A DNA stretch of 64,000 nt, taken from contig CAZFJL010000011.1 in assembly GCA_964518905.1 (NCBI GenBank), positions 1 through 64,000 of the forward strand. Reading direction: 5' to 3'. Source of the DNA: RDYZ01 sp964518905 (lineage in GTDB: Bacteria; Cyanobacteriota; Cyanobacteriia; Cyanobacteriales; Geitlerinemataceae). Below the pieces are notes generated by a model that was not told the origin of the DNA, did no database searches, and worked only from the letters and a program-made list of their open reading frames with translations. The position numbers were made by a program, and so were the translations under genes. Positions 15,980 through 24,188 of this stretch are shown here, one piece after another. Positions within the stretch are counted from its first letter, which is position 1; every line of letters begins with the position of its first letter.

Positions 15980-17365
15980 TCACTTCAACACCCGGACATA
16001 CTCCCGCGCGATCGCGGCGATATGCTCGGCGCGATCGAGTCCGTTAATAATCCGCCGCGCGTTATAAAAATCCTGCTTATCTTCGTTGATATAGTCATCA
16101 AGACTGCGATTGGTAAAGCTGCCGTCACGCATCCCCCGCACCGCAATTTCCGCCGCGAGATCCGGCTCGCTGGCTCGGTGCGGCTCACGGATTAAATCCA
16201 CCCCAAGCAGTTGCGACCAGCGCTTATAGTTGACACGTCCCGTGATTTGGATATAGCCGCGCCCCTTGAAACGCGGGCCATCACCCCACTGGTTATTCCC
16301 CAAATCCGCCCGCCACTCGTACGCCTGCCCGCTCGCGAATTCTTCCATCCACTGCCCCAGCATCGATTCATGCTCCACCGTCGCCAGAATGTAAGCGATT
16401 TGGTTCGTATCCGTGACGCCGAAAGTATCGCAGGCTTTAAACAGCAGCGGGATTGACGTGTAGGCGTACTCACGCACCGTCGGATAGGGAATCGAGGCGA
16501 CGATTTTGTCGAGGTTGTAGCTGAACTCGGGTTCCGGTGTCGGCAAGACGGGGCTACCGCGATCGGGGGTGTAGGCGCGTACCGGCATCCGCAGCAAGGC
16601 TGACCAGGTTTCTTGTCCCACAACGCCATCGGAGACTAAGAGCACGCGACGCTGGAAAGCTTTAACCGCCCGTTCCGTTTTGGGGCCAAAGAAGCCATCG
16701 ATCGTCTCGTCGCGATCGAACAAGCCCTCACGCTTCAAGGCTTGCTGTAGCGTTTTAACATCATCAATCAGCGTTGGATGCTGGAGACCGTCGCCGATCC
16801 GCAAAATCGGCACGTCGCGCACCGGTTTTTCCCGTGGTGGCAACCCGAACAGGGCGATCCAGGTGTCGAGATTAGTTGTGCCGGTGGGTTCGAGGTCGCG
16901 ATCGGTCTGAAATTGTTTTAGCGTTCGTTCCGTCTTGGGGCCGAACAGCCCGTCAATCTTCTCGTTGCGATCGAAATAACGATTATTTTGTAGCGCCGTT
17001 TGTAAGCGCTTGACATCATCAATCCGGTCAAGATTAGTAGTAATGCCGTCACCGCGTCGCAATTCGGGCAGCATCTTGGCATCAATCGCCGATCGCTGCT
17101 CGGCTTCGCGAGCTTTAGCCACGATAATATCGTCAATCTCCGCCCAGGTTCCGGCTCCCACAATACCGTCTGTGACTAGCCCATGCTGCCGCTGAAACCG
17201 CCACACTGCGCGTTCGACCACAAGATCGAACCTCCCCTCATTCGGGCGAGTGGGCGCGAGCAGCTTGATATCTTGGAGAAATTGCTCCAAAAATTTGACG
17301 TCGTCGGCATATTCCGGGTATTCGATACCATCTCCCGGTTGCAGCATCGGGCGTTTCGCATTCAT
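15980..17365 (-). CDS. Peptidoglycan-binding / GH19-like lysozyme-chitinase protein
   Basis: A 461-residue protein with three N-terminal PG_binding_1 repeats (about residues 10-85, 100-175, 185-260; for example AVWRFQRQHGLVTDGIVGAGTW and AVKAFQRRVLLVSDGVVGQETW) and a C-terminal GH19 chitinase-like domain (about 300-461). The catalytic region shows TVEHESMLG and the family hallmark FKGRGYIQITGRVNYKRW. GH19 enzymes of this layout cut peptidoglycan and also occur as phage endolysins. There is no signal peptide, so it could be a phage-derived lysin or be exported by another route. No phage genes are nearby. The ATG at 17365 opens the protein; the adjacent SpoIID-like gene is also cell-wall related, but they are separated by a MITE. 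Confidence 0.88.
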   Translation of the reverse strand: MNAKRPMLQPGDGIEYPEYADDVKFLEQFLQDIKLLAPTRPNEGRFDLVVERAVWRFQRQHGLVTDGIVGAGTWAEIDDIIVAKAREAEQRSAIDAKMLPELRRGDGITTNLDRIDDVKRLQTALQNNRYFDRNEKIDGLFGPKTERTLKQFQTDRDLEPTGTTNLDTWIALFGLPPREKPVRDVPILRIGDGLQHPTLIDDVKTLQQALKREGLFDRDETIDGFFGPKTERAVKAFQRRVLLVSDGVVGQETWSALLRMPVRAYTPDRGSPVLPTPEPEFSYNLDKIVASIPYPTVREYAYTSIPLLFKACDTFGVTDTNQIAYILATVEHESMLGQWMEEFASGQAYEWRADLGNNQWGDGPRFKGRGYIQITGRVNYKRWSQLLGVDLIREPHRASEPDLAAEIAVRGMRDGSFTNRSLDDYINEDKQDFYNARRIINGLDRAEHIAAIAREYVRVLK

Positions 17366-17649
17366 GGGCGTACCTAGGCCGGTGGGGTCAGAAAATGATA
17401 GTCGTCAGCCGTGATCAGACAATCTGCACAATTTGGCTGTTCTGAGGTTGCATCATGCTTGAAGATCCCACGGGCGATCGGGCAGACATCGTGCCATTAA
17501 GCCAACGAGAACAGATACCGACCAAATTGGCGACATTTTCCATCTTAAGAGTCTTGCTTGCAAAACGCTCATAACCCGTGAGATTTTGACGTCCAAACCG
17601 GTCAGCGTATGTTAAATCTGAGACACGAAAATCACCACAGGGACGATCG

Positions 17650-18279
17650 ATGAAACGCACGGATCGTATGACTCGCAAAACACTTTGGCTAGCGGCGATC
17701 GCAGCGGTGATCACGATCGCCACCAGTGCCGTCAGCCTGAATCGCGATCATCTCACCGTCACGGCCACGACAATCCCGATCGCGACCTCCAGCGCCAGCG
17801 ATCGCGGCCTCCACCTGAGCGGCAATACCTACACCGCCAACGGTCAATACGACCTCGCGATCCTGTCGCAAACCAACCCCGAAACCCAGACCCGCGAAGA
17901 CTTTAGCGTCACTCCCACCGCCGGTCTCCCCCTAATCGAATCGCCCGATCGCACCTTGGCCTACACCGCGATCGTCCGCCAGCGATCGCAGCCCGACCCC
18001 CTAGACGCAACCGCGCTAACCCAGCTCGCGATCGATACATTGCAGCGCGGCGAAGGGTTTATCGCTGGAGAGGCGATCGAGCTTGGGTCGGGTCGGGTGC
18101 GTCTGCCCTGGACGGGGATGGCGGAGGGTGAACCAGTGGCGGGCAGCGCGATCGCGGTGCAGGATGGAGCGAGCGTTTTAATGTTGGTGGTGTCGGCGAC
18201 GGGTGAGGGCATGGATCGGCTGGATGCGGCGATCGGGCTATTGTCGCCAAGCATCACGTTAGCGAAACCCGAGCTTTAG
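17650..18279 (+). CDS. Hypothetical exported protein
   Basis: A 209-residue protein with a positively charged start (MKRTDRMTRK) and one hydrophobic segment (TLWLAAIAAVITIATSAVSL) that acts as signal peptide or anchor. The mature part is Thr/Ala-rich and probably beta-structured; no motif was recognised. A second ATG at 17668 is possible and would place the signal nearer the N-terminus. Composition matches neighbours. It lies 15 bp upstream of the alkyltransferase-like gene, so the two are probably co-transcribed, but this gives no clear functional hint. Confidence 0.7.
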   Translation: MKRTDRMTRKTLWLAAIAAVITIATSAVSLNRDHLTVTATTIPIATSSASDRGLHLSGNTYTANGQYDLAILSQTNPETQTREDFSVTPTAGLPLIESPDRTLAYTAIVRQRSQPDPLDATALTQLAIDTLQRGEGFIAGEAIELGSGRVRLPWTGMAEGEPVAGSAIAVQDGASVLMLVVSATGEGMDRLDAAIGLLSPSITLAKPEL

Positions 18280-18294
18280 CCGCTTGAGATCACC

Positions 18295-18621
18295 ATGTCT
18301 GAAACCACGTACGATCGCATTTACACCATCGTTCGCCAAATTCCGCCCGGTCGCGTCACCACCTACGGGCGCGTCGCCGATCTGGCCGGACTGGCCGGGA
18401 AAGCGCGACTGGTGGGCTATGCCCTGTTTAAAGTCGCGACGGATGATGCTGAGATTCCCTGGCAGCGGGTGATTAATGCCAAGGGCGAGGTTTCCCACTC
18501 GGTGTTACGTGAGGGGTCGGATTATTTGCAGCGGGCGCTCTTGGAAGCGGAGGGGATCGGGTTTGACGATCGTGGAAAGATCGACCTCAAGCGTTACGGT
18601 TGGCCTGAAACGACCCCTTAG
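18295..18621 (+). CDS. Alkyltransferase-like protein (MGMT family, no catalytic Cys)
   Basis: A 108-residue member of the O6-alkylguanine-DNA alkyltransferase superfamily. The DNA-binding domain is complete (IYTIVRQIPPGRVTTYGRVA, then ARLVGYALF), but the PCHRV active-site box is replaced by PWQRV with Trp56 in place of cysteine. That substitution defines alkyltransferase-like (ATL) proteins, which bind O6-alkylguanine and flag it for nucleotide excision repair instead of removing the alkyl group. Length and sequence fit ATL proteins well. The ATG at 18295 begins with the conserved SETTYDRIY. Its upstream neighbour, 15 bp away, is a hypothetical exported protein. A symmetrical hairpin follows the stop. 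Confidence 0.92.
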   Translation: MSETTYDRIYTIVRQIPPGRVTTYGRVADLAGLAGKARLVGYALFKVATDDAEIPWQRVINAKGEVSHSVLREGSDYLQRALLEAEGIGFDDRGKIDLKRYGWPETTP

Positions 18622-18635
18622 CCGAGTAAGAACAC

Positions 18636-18668
18636 AGAAGTCCGAGTTCTTGAAGAACTCGGACTTCT
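18636..18668. terminator. Hairpin terminator of the AGAAGTCCGA family
   Basis: AGAAGTCCGAGTTCTT at 18636-18651 pairs perfectly with AAGAACTCGGACTTCT at 18653-18668; the effective loop is TTGAA. It separates the ATL gene from the convergent ispG. The stem is a near copy of those at 1078-1110 and 34378-34412, with C to G compensated on both sides. Confidence 0.78.
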
Positions 18669-18688
18669 AAAACGGGGATTACGTAAAC

Positions 18689-19930
18689 TTACTCGGGATC
18701 AACCCAGCGATCGTCATCCTTGATCAGCTTGATCAACGCCTCCACCCCTTGATCTTCCGGCACTTTGAGGATCTCCTCACGACCGCGATACAGCGAGATA
18801 AATCCCGGCTGCTTACCCACGTAACCGTAGTCCGCATCCGCCATCTCACCCGGCCCATTGACAATGCAGCCCATCACCGCGATATCTAGACCCGTTAGAT
18901 GGTTCGTCGCCTCGCGCACCTTGTGCAGCACCTCTTCGAGGTTAAACAACGTCCGACCACAGGACGGGCAGGCCACATACTCCACCATCGTCTTGCGGAG
19001 ACCCAGCGCCTGCAAAATGCTGTAGCACACCGGGATTTCCTTCTCCGGCGCTTCGGTCAGCGACACCCGAATCGTATCGCCGATACCGTCCGCCAGCAGC
19101 GTCCCGATCCCCGCCGTGGACTTGATCCGACCATACTCGCCGTCGCCCGCCTCGGTCACGCCCAGATGCAGCGGGTAATCCATCCCCAGATCATCCATCC
19201 GCTTGACCATCAGACGATAGGCCGCCAGCATCACCGGCACGCGCGACGCCTTGAGCGAAATCACAATGTTACGAAAATCGAGCGATTCACAAATGTGGAT
19301 AAACTCGATCGCCGATTCCACCATTCCCTCGGGCGTATCGCCGTAGGTGAATAGCATTCGTTCGGCTAACGAACCGTGATTGACGCCGATCCGCATGGCC
19401 TTGCCCTGATCGCGCAGCGAGACCACCAGCGGCTCTAAGGTTTCGCGAATCTTCTCGCCGATCGCGTCGAACTCTTCCGGCGTATATTCCGTGCGATCGG
19501 CCGACGGCTTCTCAAACACGTACAGCCCCGGATTGATCCGCACCTTATCCACATGCTTCGCCACCTCAAGGGCGATCTTCATGCCGTTGTGATGTACATC
19601 CGCCACCAGCGGCACATTTTGATAGGTTTCCTGGAGCTTGGCCTTAATCTCCGCCAGCGCCTTGGCGTGCGCCATACTCGGCACCGTCACACGCACAATT
19701 TCACAGCCGATCTCGTGGAGCCGACGAATTCCCGCCACAGATCCCGCGATATCCATCGTATCTTCGTTGATCATCGACTGAACAACGACGGGATGACCAC
19801 CGCCGATCGTCACGTCACCGACGCGAACTGGCCGGGTCTTGCGGCGATGGATCGTCGTATCGAAGGCGATCGCGTCAGCACTATCGGAGCCGGACGCGGT
19901 CGGGTTGGTTGGAGCCGACAAGGTTTGCAT
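18689..19930 (-). CDS. ispG: 4-Hydroxy-3-methylbut-2-enyl diphosphate synthase IspG (GcpE)
   Basis: IspG converts 2-C-methyl-D-erythritol 2,4-cyclodiphosphate to HMBPP in the plastid-type MEP isoprenoid pathway, using a [4Fe-4S] cluster and, in cyanobacteria, ferredoxin. The 413-residue protein has the TIM-barrel start VGDVTIGGGHPVVVQSM, the VPLVADVHHNG and VRINPGLY motifs, and the cluster cysteines in ACPSCGRTLF and MGCIVNGPGEM. The length fits the bacterial two-domain type. The first ~20 residues (Ser/Ala/Asp-rich) are not conserved. The ATG at 19930 was kept because no internal methionine lies before the conserved region. It is monocistronic, with the hairpin at 18636 after its stop. Confidence 0.97.
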   Translation of the reverse strand: MQTLSAPTNPTASGSDSADAIAFDTTIHRRKTRPVRVGDVTIGGGHPVVVQSMINEDTMDIAGSVAGIRRLHEIGCEIVRVTVPSMAHAKALAEIKAKLQETYQNVPLVADVHHNGMKIALEVAKHVDKVRINPGLYVFEKPSADRTEYTPEEFDAIGEKIRETLEPLVVSLRDQGKAMRIGVNHGSLAERMLFTYGDTPEGMVESAIEFIHICESLDFRNIVISLKASRVPVMLAAYRLMVKRMDDLGMDYPLHLGVTEAGDGEYGRIKSTAGIGTLLADGIGDTIRVSLTEAPEKEIPVCYSILQALGLRKTMVEYVACPSCGRTLFNLEEVLHKVREATNHLTGLDIAVMGCIVNGPGEMADADYGYVGKQPGFISLYRGREEILKVPEDQGVEALIKLIKDDDRWVDPE

Positions 19931-20151
19931 GGGTCTAGCTTAAAGATCGAGTCGAATCATCAATACATTGATGCGTAGCCTTAAGGTTGCCACAGAAGAG
20001 AAGCGTTTTCGACATCGCTTTCAAAATCGCTTTCAAAATCGCGAACATCGAAGTATTGGTTCTCTGGAACTCGCAATCTAGAGGATAGTGCCGCGAATGA
20101 GCAAAAACGTAAGACAGGGTGAGCTGTTTGAGTGGGATCAACGATCCTGCG

Positions 20152-20451
20152 TCAAACAGAGTCGAGAGATAAGCATAATTGCCGGTCTAACAGCAGAAGC
20201 TGAAAGGAATCTCTACAAACCAAAACAGACATAGTCACACCTCCAGCAGAAGCATTCTCAAACCTAGCGACAACGCGAGACTCTTCGGCTGACATCGTTA
20301 CATTTACCGATGTCACATTACATTCGTTTACGTCAATGAGAGTAGGGTTCACCTTATGGAAGACCAAATCCAGGGTTGTCAGGCTAATTGCTTCAACATT
20401 TGAAATAGTCCGTGTTTTTTTGTCATTTAAGTATTCTAACTTAAGAGCCAA
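20152..20451 (-). CDS. Possible small hypothetical protein in AT-rich DNA
   Basis: A 99-codon frame opening with TTG. Its translation (MALKLEYLNDKKTRTISN..., ending LDRQLCLSLDSV) looks protein-like, with alternating beta-type hydrophobic residues, and ends near an AT-rich block unlike its surroundings. There is no clear ribosome binding site and no family was recognised. It may be a recently acquired gene or a chance frame. Reported with low confidence because of its length and reasonable amino-acid composition. Confidence 0.35.
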   Translation of the reverse strand: MALKLEYLNDKKTRTISNVEAISLTTLDLVFHKVNPTLIDVNECNVTSVNVTMSAEESRVVARFENASAGGVTMSVLVCRDSFQLLLLDRQLCLSLDSV

Positions 20452-20697
20452 TAATATTCTTATTTTTATTTTAAAAACGAAGGTTAAAGTGGATTTTCAT
20501 TGAAGAAATTATGCATCTTCTTTTTTTGGAGAAAAATCAAAATTTTTATCAATTTAATCAAGCCAAGTTTAAATAAAAAATAATTAGTATATATCATGCA
20601 AAAATAAACGTTTTTCATGGTCAAAAAACATTTAATTTAACAGGATTAATTTAATGAGATCATTTTTTTTGACCTCAAAAATTGCCCGTTTTCTGAC
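20452..20697. other. Very AT-rich spacer
   Basis: About 245 bp of A/T-dominated DNA (for example the stretches around 20520-20580 and 20640-20680) in an otherwise GC-rich region. No gene is supported. It may contain promoter elements for the minus-strand frame at 20152-20451 or mark an insertion junction. Confidence 0.4.
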
Positions 20698-20994
20698 TTA
20701 ATCAACTCGTTCAAGCTGCCATAAAATTTGGTTTCCTTCACGTCGAACGCGTGATACAACCCAGTTTCGCCAAACCCAGTGATCACCGCGACTGGTGACT
20801 GCACTCGCATTGATATCGATTAGTGCAGCAAGTTCGGAACTGCTAACGAGGTAGCCTCGTCCCGAAATTTCATCAGCAATATGGAGGCTGTCAATTAAAT
20901 CTCTCAATTGCTGAACTCGGGTACTACGATCTGGTAAATCGGCGATCAATGATTCACTAGAATCGAGAACGGAAAGAGTGTCATCCATCATCAT
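20698..20994 (-). CDS. Conserved small hypothetical protein
   Basis: A 98-residue acidic, mostly helical protein. The central part reads SSELAALIDINASAVTSRG, and the C-terminal half HWVWRNWVVSRVRREGNQI with a final LWQLERVD resembles a conserved hypothetical family common in filamentous cyanobacteria, as I remember it. The region ELAALIDINASAVTSRG could form a helix-turn-helix, so a DNA-binding role is possible but unproven. There is an MMMD start; any of the three ATG codons could be used. It is the most gene-like frame in the AT-rich 20-21 kb segment. Confidence 0.72.
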   Translation of the reverse strand: MMMDDTLSVLDSSESLIADLPDRSTRVQQLRDLIDSLHIADEISGRGYLVSSSELAALIDINASAVTSRGDHWVWRNWVVSRVRREGNQILWQLERVD

Positions 20995-22000
20995 AAGTTT
21001 TGGGAAAGGTCACCTTACTTGGAGCCCGCAGGGTTTGTATATCTAATTGTAACTTTACGTGAATCATACTGATAACATGTCTCGTGACATTTAATGATGT
21101 TTTTTGGTGTTTTGTCGCTTTAAGTTGAGTTTTTTGGCGTTTGAGGCACAACAAAGCTTTGCGATCGAAATGGGATTGAGCCTCACAGGTGGATGATGCG
21201 GCCAAAGATCTGGCAGTGCTCTCTCTTCAGGCGTGTCAACACTCAATCGAAAAAAGATTGGCGCTAGTTCTCGCAAAGTAGAGGTGAGATAGCTCCGCGC
21301 AAAACGATCGCCCGATCAACAGAGATCGCAGAGATCAAAGTAATAGGTCGTCGGTTGTAACGGTCGTAGCGATCTGCGATCGATCTAAGGCGGCTATTTT
21401 GTGTTGGTTCGGCGATCGCAAAATCTCGGTGCAGGAAACGCGAAGAATCCAGATAGGCTCGGCAAAGAAAATCGTACGATTTTCTTTATTTGAGCCTTGT
21501 TTCTGGCGATCGGAGATGCGTGAAACTCGGAATGGTGGGGCAATCTAAAACTTTGCGAGCGAGTTACTGCGAATAGATCGGTAATCTCTATCTCTACTCG
21601 ACGGTATGCGGCCAGCAATGCAAGACGTTTGGGCTGTCGTCTGGTGTTTGCTGGGTCGATTTGTTTGCTGGGTTTATTGGGCGATCGACGTCGGTTCGTC
21701 GTCCGCAGTCGGTTTGTCGCGACAATTGAAGCTCGAATCAGTACTTTTACTGGTTCGGTTACGGATCTATCAGATTTGTTAGGGTAAATTTGCTGATATC
21801 AATTTGCATAATCTAGAGTCGGAGAAGCCTTTAGCGCAGCGTAACCACGCTTGCCGTTCACCGAATAGTGAAGCGATTGATGAACTTGTTCATCGCTGAA
21901 GCCTTTGCAGGACAAGGCTTATATCTAGTTCACCCTAAGCGATAAGATAGGAGGGATCATCCCGTCCTTTAATGTTTACGTTTTTAACGAAATTACTCTC
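20995..22000. other. One-kilobase region without supported genes
   Basis: Short frames at 20981-21205, 21091-21276 and 21394-21618 (minus) lack start signals and family features. Repeated TTTTTTGG(T/C)GTTT words occur near 21099-21150, GTTTGCTGGGT twice near 21642-21678, and short direct or inverted repeats around 21860-21920 (GAAGCGATTGATGAACTTG and ATCGCTGAAGCC). No tRNA was seen. The last part should hold the psbQ promoter. Confidence 0.4.
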
Positions 22001-22474
22001 ATGTCACGCTATCGTTCGCTTCTATCCGGTCTCCTCGCCATCATCACGATCGCCCTCGTTAGCTGCGGCGGCCCGTCGGTGAAAGAACCCCCGAAATACA
22101 CCGCCGCTCAAATCGAGCAACTTTCCGGTTATGCTGCGTCCCTTTCGGCTGTGGAAGATCGCACCCGCACCGAACTCAGTACGTTAATCGAGAAAGAAGA
22201 CTGGACGTACGTTCGCAACTTCATTCGTGGTCCTCTGGGTACAATTCGCCAAACGATGAGTCTGGTTTCGCAAAATCTTTTGCTGCCTTCAGAGCGTAAA
22301 GCCGCACTGGCTCAAGCCCGTGAGGTGTTCGCTCACCTCGAAGATATCGACAAAGCTGCCCAAGATAACAATGTCGTCGCAGCCCGTGCGGAATTTCGTC
22401 AAAGCCTGACGGAGTTCGATGAATTCCTCGATTTGATCCCGGATGCCAGCGTGCTCGATACGCCAGCGAGCTAG
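22001..22474 (+). CDS. psbQ: Photosystem II lipoprotein PsbQ
   Basis: Cyanobacterial PsbQ (CyanoQ) is a lumenal lipoprotein that stabilises the oxygen-evolving side of photosystem II. The 157-residue precursor has a type II signal peptide with lipobox LVSCGG (lipidated Cys about residue 22) and a four-helix bundle. The hallmark region WTYVRNFIRGPLGTIRQTM and the following LPSERKAALAQAREVFAHLEDID fit the family closely. The start MSRYRSLLSGLLAII is standard for a lipoprotein. It is monocistronic and ends at a very strong terminator shared with the convergent hemL. Confidence 0.95.
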   Translation: MSRYRSLLSGLLAIITIALVSCGGPSVKEPPKYTAAQIEQLSGYAASLSAVEDRTRTELSTLIEKEDWTYVRNFIRGPLGTIRQTMSLVSQNLLLPSERKAALAQAREVFAHLEDIDKAAQDNNVVAARAEFRQSLTEFDEFLDLIPDASVLDTPAS

Positions 22475-22513
22475 TCTCGATCGTTTGTGTCGGTTCTGTT
22501 TTTACCTGTACGT

Positions 22514-22564
22514 AACCCAAAAAGCCCTGTGATCTGGTTCAAAGATCACAGGGCTTTTTGGGTT
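22514..22564. terminator. Strong bidirectional terminator, psbQ / hemL
   Basis: A 22-bp perfect stem: 22514-22535 (AACCCAAAAAGCCCTGTGAT...) pairs with 22543-22564, loop GGTTCAA. A and T tracts lie inside the stem on both sides, so it can terminate transcription from psbQ and, in the other direction, from hemL. Confidence 0.93.
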
Positions 22565-22575
22565 TTGGATTGAGC

Positions 22576-22595
22576 GCGATCGCGATCGCGATCGC
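22576..22595. repeat. Three overlapping HIP1 octamers
   Basis: GCGATCGC occurs three times at 6-bp spacing (22576, 22582, 22588), forming a GCGATC tandem run between the terminator and the hemL stop codon. HIP1 is the highly iterated palindrome of cyanobacterial genomes; stacked copies like this are uncommon. Confidence 0.8.
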
Positions 22596-22612
22596 GCACA
22601 CAACCCGGTGGA

Positions 22613-23914
22613 CTACTTGATTTCGGATAGCACCGTGCGAGCCGCAGCTAGAGTTGCATCGACATCAGCATCGGTGTGAGCCAATGACGTGAAGCCCGCT
22701 TCATACTGCGACGGCGCGAGGTAAACACCATGTTCGAGCATTCCGCGATGGAATTTCGCGAATTTCTCGGTGTCCGATCGCTTGGCATCCTCGAAGTTAT
22801 GCACCGGGCCTGCGGTGAAGAAGAGGCCGAACATGGCGCTGAGATGACCGCCACAGGCAACATGGCCGGTTTCTTTGGCGACCGTAAGCAGACCTTCCGC
22901 CAGTTTGGTGGTTATGCGATCGAGCTGTTCATAGGTTCCCGGCTGTTGCAGGATTTTTAGCGTTTCGATGCCCGCCGTCATCGCCAGCGGGTTGCCCGAG
23001 AGTGTACCGGCTTGGTACATCGGGCCCGCAGGCGCGACCATGCTCATGATGTCCGCGCGACCACCGTAAGCGCCGACGGGCAAACCGCCGCCGATGACTT
23101 TACCCATCGTGGTCAGATCGGGCGTAACACCAAATTTTTCCTGAGCGCCACCGTAGGCAATCCGAAAGCCCGTCATCACTTCATCGAAGATCAGCAGCGA
23201 GCCGTATTCTTTGGTGATTTCGCGTAGACCTTCGAGGAAACCGGCATCGGGAATAATGAAGCCGGAGTTGCCGACGACCGGTTCGAGGATGACACCGGCG
23301 ATATCGTCGGGATTTTCAGCGAAGAGCTGTTTAACGGCTTCGAGGTCGTTATAGGGCGCGGTGAGGGTGGCGGCGGTGGCGGATTTCGGCACACCGGGAG
23401 AGTCGGGCAGGCCGAGGGTGGCGACGCCGGAACCGGCTTTCACCAGGAACATATCGGCGTGACCGTGGTAGCAGCCTTCAAATTTGACGATCTTTTCGCG
23501 TCCGGTGAAGGCACGCATCAGGCGCAGCACGGACATGCAGGCTTCAGTGCCGGAGTTGACGAAGCGCACCATTTCGACGCTGGGAACGGCGTCGATCACC
23601 ATTTCTGCGAGCACGTTTTCGAGGGCGCTCGGTGCGCCGAAGCTGGTGCCTTTGCCGAGGGCATCGTGTAGGGCGCTGATGACTTGTGGGTGGGCGTGGC
23701 CACAGATGGCGGGGCCCCAAGTGCCGATGTAGTCGATGTAGCGGTTGCCATCGACATCGTAGGCGTAGGCGCCTTCGACGCGATCGAAGACGACGGGCTG
23801 ACCGCCGACGGATTTAAAGGCTCGAACGGGCGAGCTGACTCCACCGGGCATCAGCTTTTGAGCCGCTGCAAAAATTTCTTCGGATTTCGTTGTTTTAATG
23901 AGCGAGGAAACCAA
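22613..23914 (-). CDS. hemL: Glutamate-1-semialdehyde 2,1-aminomutase
   Basis: HemL converts glutamate-1-semialdehyde to 5-aminolevulinate, the committed precursor of haem, chlorophyll and bilins, with PLP as cofactor. The 433-residue protein has the family start AAQKLMPGGVSSPVRAF, the NSGTEACMSVLRLMRAFTGR cofactor region, the LIFDEVMTGFR aspartate and the PLP lysine in TTMGKVIGGGLPVGAYGG. Length is normal. The ATG at 23914 gives a short MVSSLIKTTKSEEIF leader found in cyanobacterial forms. It stands alone, convergent with psbQ. Together with acsF it shows the tetrapyrrole pathway but there is no clustering. Confidence 0.97.
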   Translation of the reverse strand: MVSSLIKTTKSEEIFAAAQKLMPGGVSSPVRAFKSVGGQPVVFDRVEGAYAYDVDGNRYIDYIGTWGPAICGHAHPQVISALHDALGKGTSFGAPSALENVLAEMVIDAVPSVEMVRFVNSGTEACMSVLRLMRAFTGREKIVKFEGCYHGHADMFLVKAGSGVATLGLPDSPGVPKSATAATLTAPYNDLEAVKQLFAENPDDIAGVILEPVVGNSGFIIPDAGFLEGLREITKEYGSLLIFDEVMTGFRIAYGGAQEKFGVTPDLTTMGKVIGGGLPVGAYGGRADIMSMVAPAGPMYQAGTLSGNPLAMTAGIETLKILQQPGTYEQLDRITTKLAEGLLTVAKETGHVACGGHLSAMFGLFFTAGPVHNFEDAKRSDTEKFAKFHRGMLEHGVYLAPSQYEAGFTSLAHTDADVDATLAAARTVLSEIK

Positions 23915-24188
23915 GGCCTTCTCCTTTGGACGCGAGCATCTTAAATTCTTCTTTCGATTGATTTCGAGAGTTCCTTATCTTAATTGATGCGTCCCACGGA
24001 TCGGCGGTCTGAGGATGAAGCTTTAAATTCTGTGACAATTTTGCGGCTGATTTACCACTGACGGTAATCGATGCCGTGATCCAATTTGGAAATGACGGAT
24101 TTCTATGACAAAGTCTAGCGGGAGCCAGAGGAGAACGTCCTCTTGCCCCGTTCCGTACCGTCACCACATCCGTTTGGAGTATTTACGC

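Noticed and set aside
21200..22000. Search for tRNA or small RNA genes in the 1-kb gap before psbQ
   Set aside because: No GGTTCGANTCC-type T-arm or cloverleaf pairing was found on either strand by eye.
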